Below are positions 1 to 8,584 of a stretch of 64,000 nt of DNA, one piece after another. Within the stretch, counting starts at the first letter, position 1. Each line of letters opens with the position of its first letter. Both the position numbers and the translations under genes were made by a program. The DNA comes from Caulobacter sp. Root1455 (GTDB lineage: Bacteria > Pseudomonadota > Alphaproteobacteria > Caulobacterales > Caulobacteraceae), in assembly GCF_001426905.1 (NCBI RefSeq), contig NZ_LMFQ01000020.1:186001-250000 (forward strand), given 5' to 3'. The notes under the pieces were generated by a model that saw only the letters and a program-made list of their open reading frames with translations, did no database searches and was not told the DNA's origin.

Positions 1-3
1 AGG

Positions 4-954
4 GTGCTGCGCCACGGCGCGCCGGGTTTCGAGCCCGGCGGCTTGACGCCCGACTGGGCGCTGCCCGCCGACGCGGTGTGGATCGAGCTGGTCGATCCGA
101 CCCGCGCCGAGGAGGTGGCGGTCGAAAAATCGATCGGCCTGCTGCTGCCCACCCGCGAGGAAATGTCCGAGATCGAGGCCTCCTCGCGCCTCTACCAGGA
201 AGACGGCGGCACGTTCATGACCGCCACGGTGCTGGTCAACGCCGACGGCGACCTGCCCACGGCCGCGCCGGTGACCTTCGTGCTGACCGGCCAGCGACTG
301 GTCACCATCCGCTATGTCGAGCCCAAGGCCTTCGCGGTGTTCGCCGCCCAGGCGGAGCGCCAGCCCAGCCTGTGCCCCAGCGGCGCCCAGACGTTCCTGG
401 GGCTGCTGGACGCGATGATCGACCGCACCGCCGACATCCTCGAGCGCACCTCCGCCGAGGTCGAGGCCCAGTCGCGGATCATCTTCAGCCGGCCGCGCGG
501 CACGGCGTTCGAGGCGATCCTCAACCGCCTGGGTCGAGCTCAGATCATCAATTCCAAGGCCCGCGACAGCCTGGTCAGCCTGGCTCGCTTGCTCAGCTTC
601 GCCGCCCTGGCCGACCAGTTCGCCGGCGAAAAGGAACTGCGCGACCATCTCAAATCGCTGCAGCGCGACGTCGTGTCGATCACCGACCATTCGGGCTATC
701 TGTCGGGCAACATCACCTTCCTGCTCGACGCGGCCCTGGGCCTGATCAACATCGAGCAGAACGCCATCTTCAAGATCTTCTCGGTGTTCTCGGTGATGTT
801 CCTGCCGCCGACCCTGGTGGCCGGCATCTACGGCATGAACTTCGTCCACATGCCCGAGCTGGCCTGGCTGCACGGCTACCCGTTCGCCCTGCTTCTGATG
901 ATCATCGCCGCGGCCGGGCCGCTGCTATGGTTCAAAAGACGCGGATGGCTTTGA
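4..954 (+). CDS. CorA-family magnesium/divalent cation transporter (start near window edge)
   Basis: Inner-membrane channel of the CorA/ZntB family, which moves Mg2+ or other divalent cations. The first about 250 residues form the acidic, helical cytoplasmic domain. The C-terminus carries two membrane segments, with the family signature YGMN between them (GIYGMNFVHMPEL), and ends in a short basic tail (FKRRGWL). At about 316 residues it has normal family length. The GTG at position 4 is the first in-frame start visible, but no ribosome-binding site can be checked because the window begins three bases earlier, so the true start may lie upstream. GMN fits CorA; the substrate cannot be told from sequence alone. 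Confidence 0.85.
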   Translation: MLRHGAPGFEPGGLTPDWALPADAVWIELVDPTRAEEVAVEKSIGLLLPTREEMSEIEASSRLYQEDGGTFMTATVLVNADGDLPTAAPVTFVLTGQRLVTIRYVEPKAFAVFAAQAERQPSLCPSGAQTFLGLLDAMIDRTADILERTSAEVEAQSRIIFSRPRGTAFEAILNRLGRAQIINSKARDSLVSLARLLSFAALADQFAGEKELRDHLKSLQRDVVSITDHSGYLSGNITFLLDAALGLINIEQNAIFKIFSVFSVMFLPPTLVAGIYGMNFVHMPELAWLHGYPFALLLMIIAAAGPLLWFKRRGWL

Positions 955-1023
955 CTTTTCGGGACAAACCGAACCTTTCCTTAAAGCTGTGCTGCCAGGC
1001 TCGCTGAAAATAGAGCCCTTCGC

Positions 1024-2259
1024 ATGTCCGCCGTCCCCTCCACCCCGCAGAGCCTGATCCGTTCGCTTCCGCCCAAAGCGCTGAAGGCCGCGATCGAGGC
1101 GCACGCCCGCTACCTCAAGGGGTTGCCGGCCGGGACTCGGGCCAACCTCTCCTATGTCGATCTCGACAACGTCAATCTGGAGGGCGTCGACCTTTCCGAG
1201 GCCGACCTGACCGGCGCCCGCCTGTCCGGCGCCCTGCTGGCGCGCGCCGTCCTGGCCCGGGCCACGCTCTACGGGGCCGACCTGCGCGACGCCGACCTGC
1301 GCGAGGCCAACCTCGCGCGCTGCGACCTGCGCGGCGTCTGTCTGCGCGGGGCCAATCTGAGCGGCGCCGACCTTTCCGGCTGCGACCTGCGCGAGGGCGT
1401 CACCGCCACCCAGGACAGCGTCGAAGGCTTCAAGATCCTGCAGCACCGGGCCCGCCGCGGCGAGCTGGGCCATGCCGTGATCCGCGGGGCCAAGCTGGAC
1501 GGCGCTCAGGTGGGCGGGGGCTTCGCCCAGGTCGCCGACCTGACCGACGCGGATCTGTCCGGGGTCAGCCTGCAGGGCGCGCGGCTGAACCGGGCGACCT
1601 TGAACGGCGCCAACCTCACCCAGGCCAACCTCCACAACGCCGACCTCAGCGGCGCGTCGCTGCGCCGGGCGGTGCTGACCGGCGCCGACCTAGCCGGAAC
1701 CACCTTCGACGGCGCCGACCTGACCGAGGTGCTGCGCGCCCCGCCGCCGCTGATCTATGTCGACGACGCGCCCCTGCACGAGGTGCTCGAGGCGCACGAG
1801 CTCTATGTGACCAGCGAGGGCGCCGACGGCGCGATCGCCAAGATCCCGATGGTCGACTTCCGGCCGCTGAAGCGCTTGCGCAAGCGACGGCTGGCCGGCC
1901 TGTCCGCCCCGGGGGCGATCTTCTTCGGCATGGACCTGGAGAACGTCGAGCTGCAGGGGGCCAACCTGGCCGACGCCGACCTGCGCGGGGTCAATCTGCG
2001 CGGGGCCGACTTGCGCGGCGCCCGGCTGGTCGGCGCCCAGCTGTCGCGGGCCGACCTCTCCGGGGCCAAGCTGGGGCCGCTGGCCATCGCCCCGGGCCGC
2101 GTCCTGCGCACCGACCTCAGCCGCGCCGTGCTGCGCGGCGCCGACCTGACCGGCGCCGGCGCCCGCCGCGTCCGTCTGATCGACGCGGACCTGACCCGGT
2201 GCAAGCTCGACGGCTGCGACCTGACCAGCGCCGAATTGCCGGAAGGGTTCGAGGTCTAG
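1024..2259 (+). CDS. Pentapeptide-repeat protein, interrupted repeat array
   Basis: A 411-residue protein built mostly of A(D/N)LXX pentapeptides (for example ADLRD, ANLSG, ADLSG), which fold as a right-handed quadrilateral beta helix. The repeats come in blocks at roughly residues 40-125, 155-240 and 300-410. The break at about 125-155 includes a charged stretch (KILQHRARRGELG). The break at about 240-300 holds a non-repeat segment (IYVDDAPLHEVLEAHELYV) that may be a separate small fold. There is no signal peptide, so it is probably cytoplasmic. Some family members mimic DNA and bind gyrase, but most have no known role, and nothing here decides it. It lies 69 bases after the CorA-type gene. 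Confidence 0.85.
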   Translation: MSAVPSTPQSLIRSLPPKALKAAIEAHARYLKGLPAGTRANLSYVDLDNVNLEGVDLSEADLTGARLSGALLARAVLARATLYGADLRDADLREANLARCDLRGVCLRGANLSGADLSGCDLREGVTATQDSVEGFKILQHRARRGELGHAVIRGAKLDGAQVGGGFAQVADLTDADLSGVSLQGARLNRATLNGANLTQANLHNADLSGASLRRAVLTGADLAGTTFDGADLTEVLRAPPPLIYVDDAPLHEVLEAHELYVTSEGADGAIAKIPMVDFRPLKRLRKRRLAGLSAPGAIFFGMDLENVELQGANLADADLRGVNLRGADLRGARLVGAQLSRADLSGAKLGPLAIAPGRVLRTDLSRAVLRGADLTGAGARRVRLIDADLTRCKLDGCDLTSAELPEGFEV

Positions 2260-2282
2260 GATCCGCCCTCGATGCGGGTCCC

Positions 2283-3134
2283 TCACCTTCCCAGCGTGTA
2301 GCGGACGCCGAGGGTCGCGCTGAACTGATCCGGCGAGCCCAGGTCGGCGACGATCGGGCTGTCGGCCGCGTCGCCGAGCAGCCGACGATATTGACCGACG
2401 GCCGCCACGCTCCAATGGCGGCTCACGCGGCGCTCCGCGCTGACCACGAGGCCGGCGGTCCAGGCGGCGCCGTCAGGCGCGTAGGGCGTGATCCCGAACG
2501 GACTGCGGGCGGCGTCGGCCGGATCGACGCTGAAATAGGTGCGGATGAATTTGTCCTCGCCCCAGGACAGCCGTGGCCCGACCGACACGACGAGCGGCGC
2601 CTCGCGCCAGATGAAGTCGGCGCCCAGGTCGGTCACCCATGCGCCGTGGCCGCCGAATCCGTGACGGGCCTCGCCGCGAAGGCGCAGCCAATCCTTGGGC
2701 CAGTAGTTCACGAAGGCGCCGGCTTCGACCGTTCCATCGATCTTCGCGAAGCCTTTCAGGTCGCCGTCGTCGTCGCGCCCGGAGCGCCAGCGCCCTGACA
2801 GGCCGGCCGACCAGTCCTGGCCGCCGAACAGACCAAGGCTCACGCCGTCGTCCGGAGCGCCGAAGGTGGGCTGTCGCCCCCGCCGCGAAATGTTGATGCT
2901 GCCGCTTGGCCGCAGGCGATAGTCGTCCGAGCCCATGTAATCGGGCGCGAAGCGCAGGCCGATGCGCAGGTTGCTCAGCGACCAGCCCAGGACGGTGGCG
3001 TCCGCCACGTCCGAAACCTGCGCGTCGGCGGGCGCCGCGGACAGCGCGAAGGCCGCCGCGATCGCCGCCGCTGAAGAGCGGGCGAAGCCGCTGTTTCTCG
3101 AAACCTGGCGCGCGCCAGCGGTGGAACGGAGCAC
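2283..3134 (-). CDS. MipA/OmpV-family outer membrane protein
   Basis: A predicted outer-membrane beta barrel of 283 residues. An N-terminal export signal (AAAIAAAFALSAAPADAQ) ends near residue 40. Alternating hydrophobic and polar strands follow, with the typical MipA/OmpV opening (LRIGLRFAPDYMGSDDYRLRP) and a C-terminal strand GVRYTLGR. E. coli MipA scaffolds murein enzymes and OmpV proteins are outer-membrane proteins; substrate and role here are unknown. The start is GTG at 3134; a later start would still leave a usable signal peptide. The gene converges on the pentapeptide-repeat gene with only 23 bases between the stops. Confidence 0.8.
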   Translation of the reverse strand: MLRSTAGARQVSRNSGFARSSAAAIAAAFALSAAPADAQVSDVADATVLGWSLSNLRIGLRFAPDYMGSDDYRLRPSGSINISRRGRQPTFGAPDDGVSLGLFGGQDWSAGLSGRWRSGRDDDGDLKGFAKIDGTVEAGAFVNYWPKDWLRLRGEARHGFGGHGAWVTDLGADFIWREAPLVVSVGPRLSWGEDKFIRTYFSVDPADAARSPFGITPYAPDGAAWTAGLVVSAERRVSRHWSVAAVGQYRRLLGDAADSPIVADLGSPDQFSATLGVRYTLGR

Positions 3135-3270
3135 GGCCTAGCCTCCTTGACGCTGGAAGCGTCAGCCGTGCGGCGGGCCCCGCCAATGCGGGCAAACCCG
3201 TGGATAGGCTTCGTCGACTATGGACAAGGTTTGAAGGGAGGCGGGGCGAAACGAACCTGCGCCCCGCCCG

Positions 3271-4125
3271 CTACATCCGCTTCTTCAGCGGCGCCAGGTC
3301 CGGATAGGCCGGCTCGCGGCCCTGGGCCTTGGCCTGGAAGGCCTCCATCATGTGCGGCGGCGAGAACATGCCGGTCTGCCAGGTGGCGATGTAGTCCAGG
3401 CCGTCCTTGATGGTGTGGTCGCGGGCGTAGTTGATCATCACCTTGCTGCCGGCCACGGCCAGCGGCGACTTGGACGCGATCTCGCGGGCGGTCGCCAGGG
3501 CGTGGGCGACCACCTCCTCGTGGGTGGCGAACACCTCGTTGACCAGGCCGATGTCGCGCGCCCGGGCGGCGGGCAGGCGGCGACCGGTGTAGGCCAGCTC
3601 GCGCACCCAGCCCTCCGGAATCAGCTTGCACAGGCGCGGGAAGGTGCCGACGTCGGCGGTCATGCCGATATTGATCTCGTGGATCGTGAAGAAGGCGTCG
3701 GCGCTGGCGTAGCGGATGTCGCAGGCGCTGGTGAAGTCGACCGCCCCGCCGATGCAGCCGCCCTGGATGGCGGCGATCACCGGCATGCGCGCCTCGTCCA
3801 GGCAGCTGAAGGTGTCTTGCAGGTGGTGGACATGGCGTCGGAAGCTCTCGGCGGCCACGAAGCGGTCGGCCGGCTCGCCGCCGGTCACGCCCTCGCCGTC
3901 GGTGAACACCGACAGGTCCATGCCGGCGCAGAAATGCTTGCCGGTCGAGGAGATGACGATGCAGCGGGCCCGGGCGTTATCGTTGATGTCGCGGATGATC
4001 GCCGGCAGCTCGTTCCAGAACGCCCGGGTCATGGTGTTGAGGGCTTCCGGGCGCTTAAGGCGCAGATGCGCCACGCCTGTCTCGATCTCGACATCGAAGC
4101 AGCTATAGTCTGGCTTGTCCTGCAC
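3271..4125 (-). CDS. Enoyl-CoA hydratase/isomerase family protein (crotonase fold)
   Basis: A crotonase-superfamily enzyme of 284 residues, probably hydrating or isomerising an enoyl-CoA in fatty-acid or dienoyl-CoA breakdown. The oxyanion-hole segments are visible: KHFCAGMDLSVF near residue 65 and IQGGCIGGAVDFTSACDIRYAS near residue 120, followed by the usual FFTIHEINIGMTADVG. The general layout resembles delta(3,5)-delta(2,4)-dienoyl-CoA isomerases, but that is only a guess. I chose the GTG at 4125 because AAGGGAG stands eight bases upstream; an ATG nine codons earlier (4152) has no such site. It is divergent from the SH3 gene, with about 100 bases of promoter space. Confidence 0.85.
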   Translation of the reverse strand: MQDKPDYSCFDVEIETGVAHLRLKRPEALNTMTRAFWNELPAIIRDINDNARARCIVISSTGKHFCAGMDLSVFTDGEGVTGGEPADRFVAAESFRRHVHHLQDTFSCLDEARMPVIAAIQGGCIGGAVDFTSACDIRYASADAFFTIHEINIGMTADVGTFPRLCKLIPEGWVRELAYTGRRLPAARARDIGLVNEVFATHEEVVAHALATAREIASKSPLAVAGSKVMINYARDHTIKDGLDYIATWQTGMFSPPHMMEAFQAKAQGREPAYPDLAPLKKRM

Positions 4126-4228
4126 GCGCGTTTCTCCCTTATCGTTGATCACTTTGTATCACGGGCGCGTCGGGCGCCAACGGGCCTTCAACCGAGGGCT
4201 CTAAGTCTTGCGAAGGAGACCTTCCCCC

Positions 4229-5023
4229 ATGGTCAAACATTCGATCGCCACCAGCCTTTCGATCGGCGCCGTTCTCGCCTCGATGATCGCCGCGCCGATG
4301 CCGGCGATGGCCGCCCAGTCCAAAGGTATCGGCGGGCTGTTCGCCTGCGAGGGCTCGGGCAAGAAGCAGGAAGGCGGGGCCTTGATCGGAGCCGGGGTCG
4401 GCGCCCTGCTGGGACGCCAGGTCAGCAAGAACGAAAAGACGCTCGGCACGGTGCTGGGCGCGGCGGCCGGGGCGGCGGCGGGGGCCTATATCGGCTGCCG
4501 CATGCAGTCGACCGACCAAGCCATGGCCCAGCAGGCCACCAAGAAGGCCCTCGACAACGGCCAGTCGGAGACCTGGAGCAATTCGCGCACCGGCGCCTCG
4601 GGCCGCATCGACGTGGTGTCGTCCTCGTACGGCCCGCCGATCAGCGGCGACGGCCTGCGCTTCGGGCGCGGCGTGACGGTGCTGCCCCGCTACGACGCCG
4701 TCGGCGGCGACTACACCGCCCGTTCCACCGCCAATCTGCGCTCGGGTCCCTCGACCAGCGGCAAGGTGGTCGGCAAGCTGGCGGCCGGCGATCGGGTCCA
4801 GGTGCTGGGCGGCGCGCCGAACAGCAACTGGCTGCTGATCGGCCGCGACGGCTATGGCGTCGGCTACGTCTCGGCCGGGCTGCTCAGCCAGAGCGGCTAC
4901 GGCCCGGCCCCCAGCTGCCGGATCATCAAGGCCTCGATCAGCACCCAGGGCGCGGCGCCCACCAGCGAGCGCTACAGCGCCTGCAAGGACACCAAGGGCG
5001 AGTGGCAGCTGACGCCGGCGTAA
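4229..5023 (+). CDS. Secreted glycine-zipper protein with C-terminal SH3 domain
   Basis: A 264-residue exported protein. A signal peptide (about residues 1-30, ending AMAAQ) is followed by a glycine-zipper stretch (GAGVGALLG, then GAAAGAAAGAYIGC) of the kind found in envelope-anchored small proteins. From about residue 165 there is a bacterial SH3 (SH3_3) domain, recognisable as YTARSTANLRSGPSTSGKVVG followed by DRVQVLG and WLLIGRDGYGVGYV. Such domains usually bind peptidoglycan peptides, so a cell-wall role in the periplasm is likely. The start ATG at 4229 follows GAAGGAGA at a good distance. A 129-bp inverted-repeat element lies directly after the stop. Confidence 0.85.
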   Translation: MVKHSIATSLSIGAVLASMIAAPMPAMAAQSKGIGGLFACEGSGKKQEGGALIGAGVGALLGRQVSKNEKTLGTVLGAAAGAAAGAYIGCRMQSTDQAMAQQATKKALDNGQSETWSNSRTGASGRIDVVSSSYGPPISGDGLRFGRGVTVLPRYDAVGGDYTARSTANLRSGPSTSGKVVGKLAAGDRVQVLGGAPNSNWLLIGRDGYGVGYVSAGLLSQSGYGPAPSCRIIKASISTQGAAPTSERYSACKDTKGEWQLTPA

Positions 5024-5044
5024 GTTCGGCGAGATCAGGTCAGC

Positions 5045-5173
5045 GAACACTTGCCCCCTACGGGTCGCTTCGCGACCGTCTTCCCCCAGAGGGGGAAGAG
5101 GAACCGAGCGCGCGTCCTCCGCCCCCTATGGGGGCGGACAGGCCGCGAAGCGGCCAGGTGGGGGCAAGTGTTC
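5045..5173. repeat. Intergenic inverted-repeat element, family A, copy 1
   Basis: A 129-bp block whose ends mirror each other (GAACACTTGCCCCC at the left, the reverse complement at the right). Inside are three smaller hairpins: GGTCGCTTCGCGACC, CTTCCCCCAGAGGGGGAAG and one around GCCCCCTATGGGGGC, plus GGCCGCGAAGCGGCC. It lies between two genes that end towards each other (stops at 5023 and 5185). A second copy in reverse orientation is at 38664-38786. No coding function is seen; terminator or REP-like mobile hairpin are the natural explanations. Confidence 0.85.
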
Positions 5174-5184
5174 ACCGCACGGCT

Positions 5185-5655
5185 TCAGAGATCCACCACC
5201 TCGCACTTGAGCCGCGCCCGGATCTCGTCGGCCACGATCGCCCGGTGGCAACACCGGGCGTCGGTCTCGTAGCAGAGCAGGGCGATCCGCTTCTCGCCCG
5301 CCAGGGCGGTCGCCTGGCCCAGCGCCACCTGGGCCGTCGGCTCGGCGAGGTGGGCGTGGAAGATGCGGCGCATCTCGTCGGTGCGGCCCCGCCGCGCCGC
5401 CTCGCGCCCGGCCTTGGGCGTGCCCAACGGCCGCAGGTGGACATAGTCGATGCCCTCGGCCTTCAGGCTGTTTCCCAGCAGGGTCTTCGAAAAGCCGGGC
5501 CGGCGCGAGGCGGCCACGGCGCGGACGTCGACGACCGTCTCGACCCCGGCGGCCTTCAGGCGGGCGATCACGCCGTCCAGGGTGTCGGTCTCGTAGCCGA
5601 TGGTGGCCACGGGGCCAGGGGGCGGGCTTGCGGGCGGTTTCATGGGGCTCTCCAT
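5185..5655 (-). CDS. DUF488 domain protein
   Basis: A 156-residue protein of the DUF488 family, whose biochemical role is not established. Family features are visible: the opening IGYETDTLDGVIARLKAAGVETVVDVRAV, the basic RRPGFSKTLLGNSLKAEGIDYVHLRPLG, and a late cysteine-rich LLCYETDARCCHRAIVA, which is the most conserved part of the family. The start at 5655 (MESPMKPP) is followed by another possible start at 5643. The gene is divergent from the hydrolase at 5717. Confidence 0.85.
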   Translation of the reverse strand: MESPMKPPASPPPGPVATIGYETDTLDGVIARLKAAGVETVVDVRAVAASRRPGFSKTLLGNSLKAEGIDYVHLRPLGTPKAGREAARRGRTDEMRRIFHAHLAEPTAQVALGQATALAGEKRIALLCYETDARCCHRAIVADEIRARLKCEVVDL

Positions 5656-5716
5656 GGACGAGGTAACGCCGCGCGCCTACCTTAGGAGCCAGTGGCCGCA
5701 GCAGGAGCATCTCGCC

Positions 5717-6643
5717 ATGGACGCGGCCGTCTTCCGTGACCCTCGCCGACGCTTCATCCCGATCGCCAGCCGCGCCGGGGCCGGCGAGATGGCGGTGCTG
5801 GAGTTCGGGCCCACCGACCGCCCGGTCGACGTGGTCTTCGTCCACGCCAACGGCTTCAACGGCCAGACCTACCGCGCCTTGCTGGCCCCGCTGTCGGCCG
5901 GCCTGCGGATCCTGGCGGTCGATCAGCGCGGCCACGGCTCCAGCCGCCTGGCGGCCGACCCCGATCACCGGCGCAACTGGCTGGACCTGCGCGACGACCT
6001 GCTGGCCCTGCTGGCCGCCCTGGACCAGACGCAGCCCGTGGTGCTGGCCGGCCACTCGATGGGCGGCACCGTCAGCCTGCTGGCCGCCGCCGCGGCGCCC
6101 GACGCCGTGCGCGGCCTGGTGCTGCTGGACCCGGTGATCATGCCCCGGCTCATGGCCTTCTACGCCCACATGCCCTGGACCTCCGGCGCGCTGTGGAGGC
6201 GCCTGCCGATGGTGCAGGGCGCGCTGCGCCGCCGCGCCGTGTTCGAAAGCCGCGAGGCCGCCTTCACCGCCTATCGCGGGCGCGGGGCGTTTCGCACCTG
6301 GCCCGAGACGATGCTGGCCGACTATGTCGGCGGCGGCTTCCGGGATCGCGACGACGGCAAGGTCGAACTGGCCTGCGCCCCGGCCTGGGAAGCGTCCAAC
6401 TACAGCGCCCAGGCCCACGATCCCTGGCGGGCCATGGGCCGCATACGCTGCCCGGCGCGCATCCTCAAGGCCGAGAAGGGCTCGACCACCCACGTCGGCG
6501 ACGGGGCCGGCCTGATGCGCCGCCATCCCCTGATCCGCGTCGAGACGGTGGCGGGCGCCAGCCACTTCCTGCCGATGGAGCGTCCGGACCTGGCGCGGGA
6601 AGCGATCTTCGAGATGGCGGCGGGGCAAGACACTCTCTCCTAG
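5717..6643 (+). CDS. Alpha/beta hydrolase
   Basis: A 308-residue cytoplasmic alpha/beta-hydrolase. The segment VFVHANGFNGQTYRALL gives the oxyanion region, VDQRGHGSS the strand-4 turn, LAGHSMGG the nucleophile elbow with the catalytic Ser, and GASHFLPMERP the catalytic His; the acid lies around KAEKGST. The substrate could be an ester, lactone or thioester; the family does not tell. The frame is open back to 5600, but the ATG at 5717 is preferred because AGGAG sits nine bases upstream and the homologous fold begins just after it. The stop is followed closely by the convergent thioesterase gene. Confidence 0.85.
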   Translation: MDAAVFRDPRRRFIPIASRAGAGEMAVLEFGPTDRPVDVVFVHANGFNGQTYRALLAPLSAGLRILAVDQRGHGSSRLAADPDHRRNWLDLRDDLLALLAALDQTQPVVLAGHSMGGTVSLLAAAAAPDAVRGLVLLDPVIMPRLMAFYAHMPWTSGALWRRLPMVQGALRRRAVFESREAAFTAYRGRGAFRTWPETMLADYVGGGFRDRDDGKVELACAPAWEASNYSAQAHDPWRAMGRIRCPARILKAEKGSTTHVGDGAGLMRRHPLIRVETVAGASHFLPMERPDLAREAIFEMAAGQDTLS

Positions 6644-6656
6644 AGAGAGGGGGTTC

Positions 6657-7607
6657 CTAGAGCGTCAGCCCCGCCACCGCCGACTTCGCCAGCTCGGCCC
6701 GCGCGGCGTCCGAGATCGGCGCCACTTTCCGCGCGTCGAGGTCGAAGGTGATGGCCACGGCCTCCGAGGTGCCCCAGGCCTTGCCGGTGGTCGGGTCCAG
6801 CATCCAGTGCACCACGCGCATGGCCTGACCCTGCGTCCCGACCAGGCCCGAGCGAAGCTCGACCCGGTCGCCGGTCCGGGGCCAGGCCAGTTGGACAAGG
6901 CGGTATTCCAGCACCGCGCCGCCGACCCGCGCCGGCTTGACCTCGGCATGGGCGACCACGGTGTCGCGGAACGGGCCGATGAAGGCGCCGATGCCGTCCG
7001 AGACCCGGCCGATGAACTGCTCGGCGCGCATTCGTCCGAACACGTCGCAATCGGTCGGCGACAGGGCGCCCAGGCCGATCCGCTTCAGGCCCAGGGCGTC
7101 GGCCCGCTCCAGGCTGGCCGTCGTTTCGAACGGCGACAGGTCCAGGCTGCGGGCCCGGGCCTGCTCGGGAACCTCGACCTTCAGCGCCGCCGCCCGCGCG
7201 TGCACGACGCGCGGCCACGGGAAGGCCTCGCCCTCGCGCGGGGTGACGTGGGCGATGGCGGTCTGGAAGGTGGCCGCCAGCTGGCCGGTGGCGGTGTGGA
7301 CCAGCAGCTGCAGCACCCGCGCCTCGGTGTCGGAAATCTCGATCACCCCGCCCAGCATGTGCAGGGTCGCCCCGGCATGGGCCTCGCGCAGGAAGCGGAT
7401 GTGCTGTTCGCGGACCACCACGGTGGCGTTGGCGTAGGGCGAGAAGGCGTGCGGCAGGCCCAGCTCGGCCGCCAGCCCCGCCAGGCCCTCCATGGCCCGC
7501 ACGACGTAGAAGCGCACGTTCATGTGCCCCATCTCGTCGCAGTCCCAGGTGTTCACCCCGCCGCGCCAGATCTCGACGCCGGGGAAGACGGCTTCTTGGG
7601 TCGTCAT
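6657..7607 (-). CDS. Acyl-CoA thioesterase-like protein with two hotdog domains
   Basis: A 316-residue protein made of two hotdog halves. The first starts VNTWDCDEMGHMNVRFYV, the classical 4-hydroxybenzoyl-CoA thioesterase-type active-site segment with Asp and the following Met-Asn. The second starts LSPTDCDVFGRMRAEQFIGRVSDG, in the same register. Such double-hotdog proteins hydrolyse acyl-CoA esters or work as dehydratase-like enzymes. The frame stays open upstream to 7757, but that extension runs through the repeat at 7681-7763; the ATG at 7607 is the sensible start. It is transcribed away from the repeat. Confidence 0.8.
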   Translation of the reverse strand: MTTQEAVFPGVEIWRGGVNTWDCDEMGHMNVRFYVVRAMEGLAGLAAELGLPHAFSPYANATVVVREQHIRFLREAHAGATLHMLGGVIEISDTEARVLQLLVHTATGQLAATFQTAIAHVTPREGEAFPWPRVVHARAAALKVEVPEQARARSLDLSPFETTASLERADALGLKRIGLGALSPTDCDVFGRMRAEQFIGRVSDGIGAFIGPFRDTVVAHAEVKPARVGGAVLEYRLVQLAWPRTGDRVELRSGLVGTQGQAMRVVHWMLDPTTGKAWGTSEAVAITFDLDARKVAPISDAARAELAKSAVAGLTL

Positions 7608-7680
7608 GGCGGCGGTTCCGGGGAGGGTTGAACGGTCGTTCGAGTCTACCGGGGTTCGTACGAGGTTCGCAATCTCCGCC

Positions 7681-7763
7681 GGGGACATGCCCTCGCGGCG
7701 TGTCCCCAGAGACACCCCCGACGCCTTGCCAGTGATGGGGACACGCCGCGAGGGCATGTCCCC
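7681..7763. repeat. Intergenic inverted repeat, family B, copy 1
   Basis: Two perfectly complementary 27-base arms, 7681-7707 and 7737-7763, beginning GGGGACATGCCCTCGCGGCG, separated by a 29-base spacer. It lies seven bases past the stop of the gene ending at 7770. A second copy is at 37745-37822. The arms differ between copies at one position, and the pairing partner changes with it. Confidence 0.9.
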
Positions 7764-7769
7764 GGCCGC

Positions 7770-8507
7770 CTAGCGCCAGTCCTTGGACCTCGTCCGGGGC
7801 TTCTCGTCGAGCGTGGGTTTCTCGTCGAGGCTGAGCTCGCTGAGATAACCCATGACGCCATGGTCGGGCCGTTCGCTGGTCGTGATCCTGACATAGCGGG
7901 CGGTGGTCTTGGGCAGGTCGAAATACTGCCAGCCGTCATTCGCCGCGACGTACAGGTTCAGGATCTGCACCTTGGCCAGCGGCCGGAACGGACCGGTCAT
8001 GGCGTCGCCGACGGCGATCTCGATGGTGGCGGGATTTTCATCGGCCTTGGGGACCAGGATGCCGAAGCGGTCGAAGGTGGCGGGCCGGTCGTCCTGAAAG
8101 CCGAAGATGGCGAAGGCGTCGACGAAGGTGATGGTCGTGCCTTCCGCCAGGACATCATCATTGGCCGACGACCAGGCCTTGGTCGGCGCCGCGACCAGGC
8201 GCCCGCCATTCTGCGGCGACAGCAGGTTTCGGCCGGGCGGTCCGGTCAGGGGCGGTCCGCTCGGCGGCGCGGCGGCGACGGACGGAGCGGGCGCGGCCAG
8301 GGTGGCGGCGGGCGTCGCCGTCGAGGGCGTGGCGGCTGGCGCGGCCGCCGCCGCGGCCGACCGTTCCGCACCGCCGCCGCCGATCACGCCGGCCTGGTGC
8401 AGGCCGACGACCAGGCCCGTGATCGCCGTGAGCAGGCCGGCGATGGCGCTCAGCACGACGGGCGCGCTGTGCCACCAGTGCGTCTTGGCCGGTTCACGAT
8501 CGGTCAT
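7770..8507 (-). CDS. Membrane-anchored protein with discoidin (F5/8 type C)-like domain
   Basis: A 245-residue protein. One membrane segment near the N-terminus (about 15-40, VVLSAIAGLLTAITGLVVGL) is followed by an Ala/Pro/Thr-rich linker (about 45-95), then a globular domain that looks like a galactose-binding F5/8 type C fold: NLLSPQNGGRLV at its start, TFDRFGILVP, and the closing TTARYVRITTSERPD. This topology suggests a periplasmic carbohydrate- or envelope-binding domain tethered to the inner membrane. The start ATG follows GGGAGAG. It is 77 bases downstream of zur on the same strand; a functional link to zinc is not evident. Confidence 0.65.
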   Translation of the reverse strand: MTDREPAKTHWWHSAPVVLSAIAGLLTAITGLVVGLHQAGVIGGGGAERSAAAAAAPAATPSTATPAATLAAPAPSVAAAPPSGPPLTGPPGRNLLSPQNGGRLVAAPTKAWSSANDDVLAEGTTITFVDAFAIFGFQDDRPATFDRFGILVPKADENPATIEIAVGDAMTGPFRPLAKVQILNLYVAANDGWQYFDLPKTTARYVRITTSERPDHGVMGYLSELSLDEKPTLDEKPRTRSKDWR

Positions 8508-8584
8508 CTCGCTCTCCCAAAAGGCGGTGAGGCGGGTCTTCGATCGTTAAAAGTGTACAGACTTTGGCGAGGGCGCCTAGGCGC

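Noticed and set aside
2283-2798. Plus-strand open frame overlapping the MipA/OmpV gene (2199-2798)
   Set aside because: It is antisense to the barrel protein gene and has no family features or ribosome site.
7608-7757. Upstream extension of the thioesterase gene beginning MPSRRVPITGK
   Set aside because: This part is a translation of the inverted repeat, so the ATG at 7607 is preferred.
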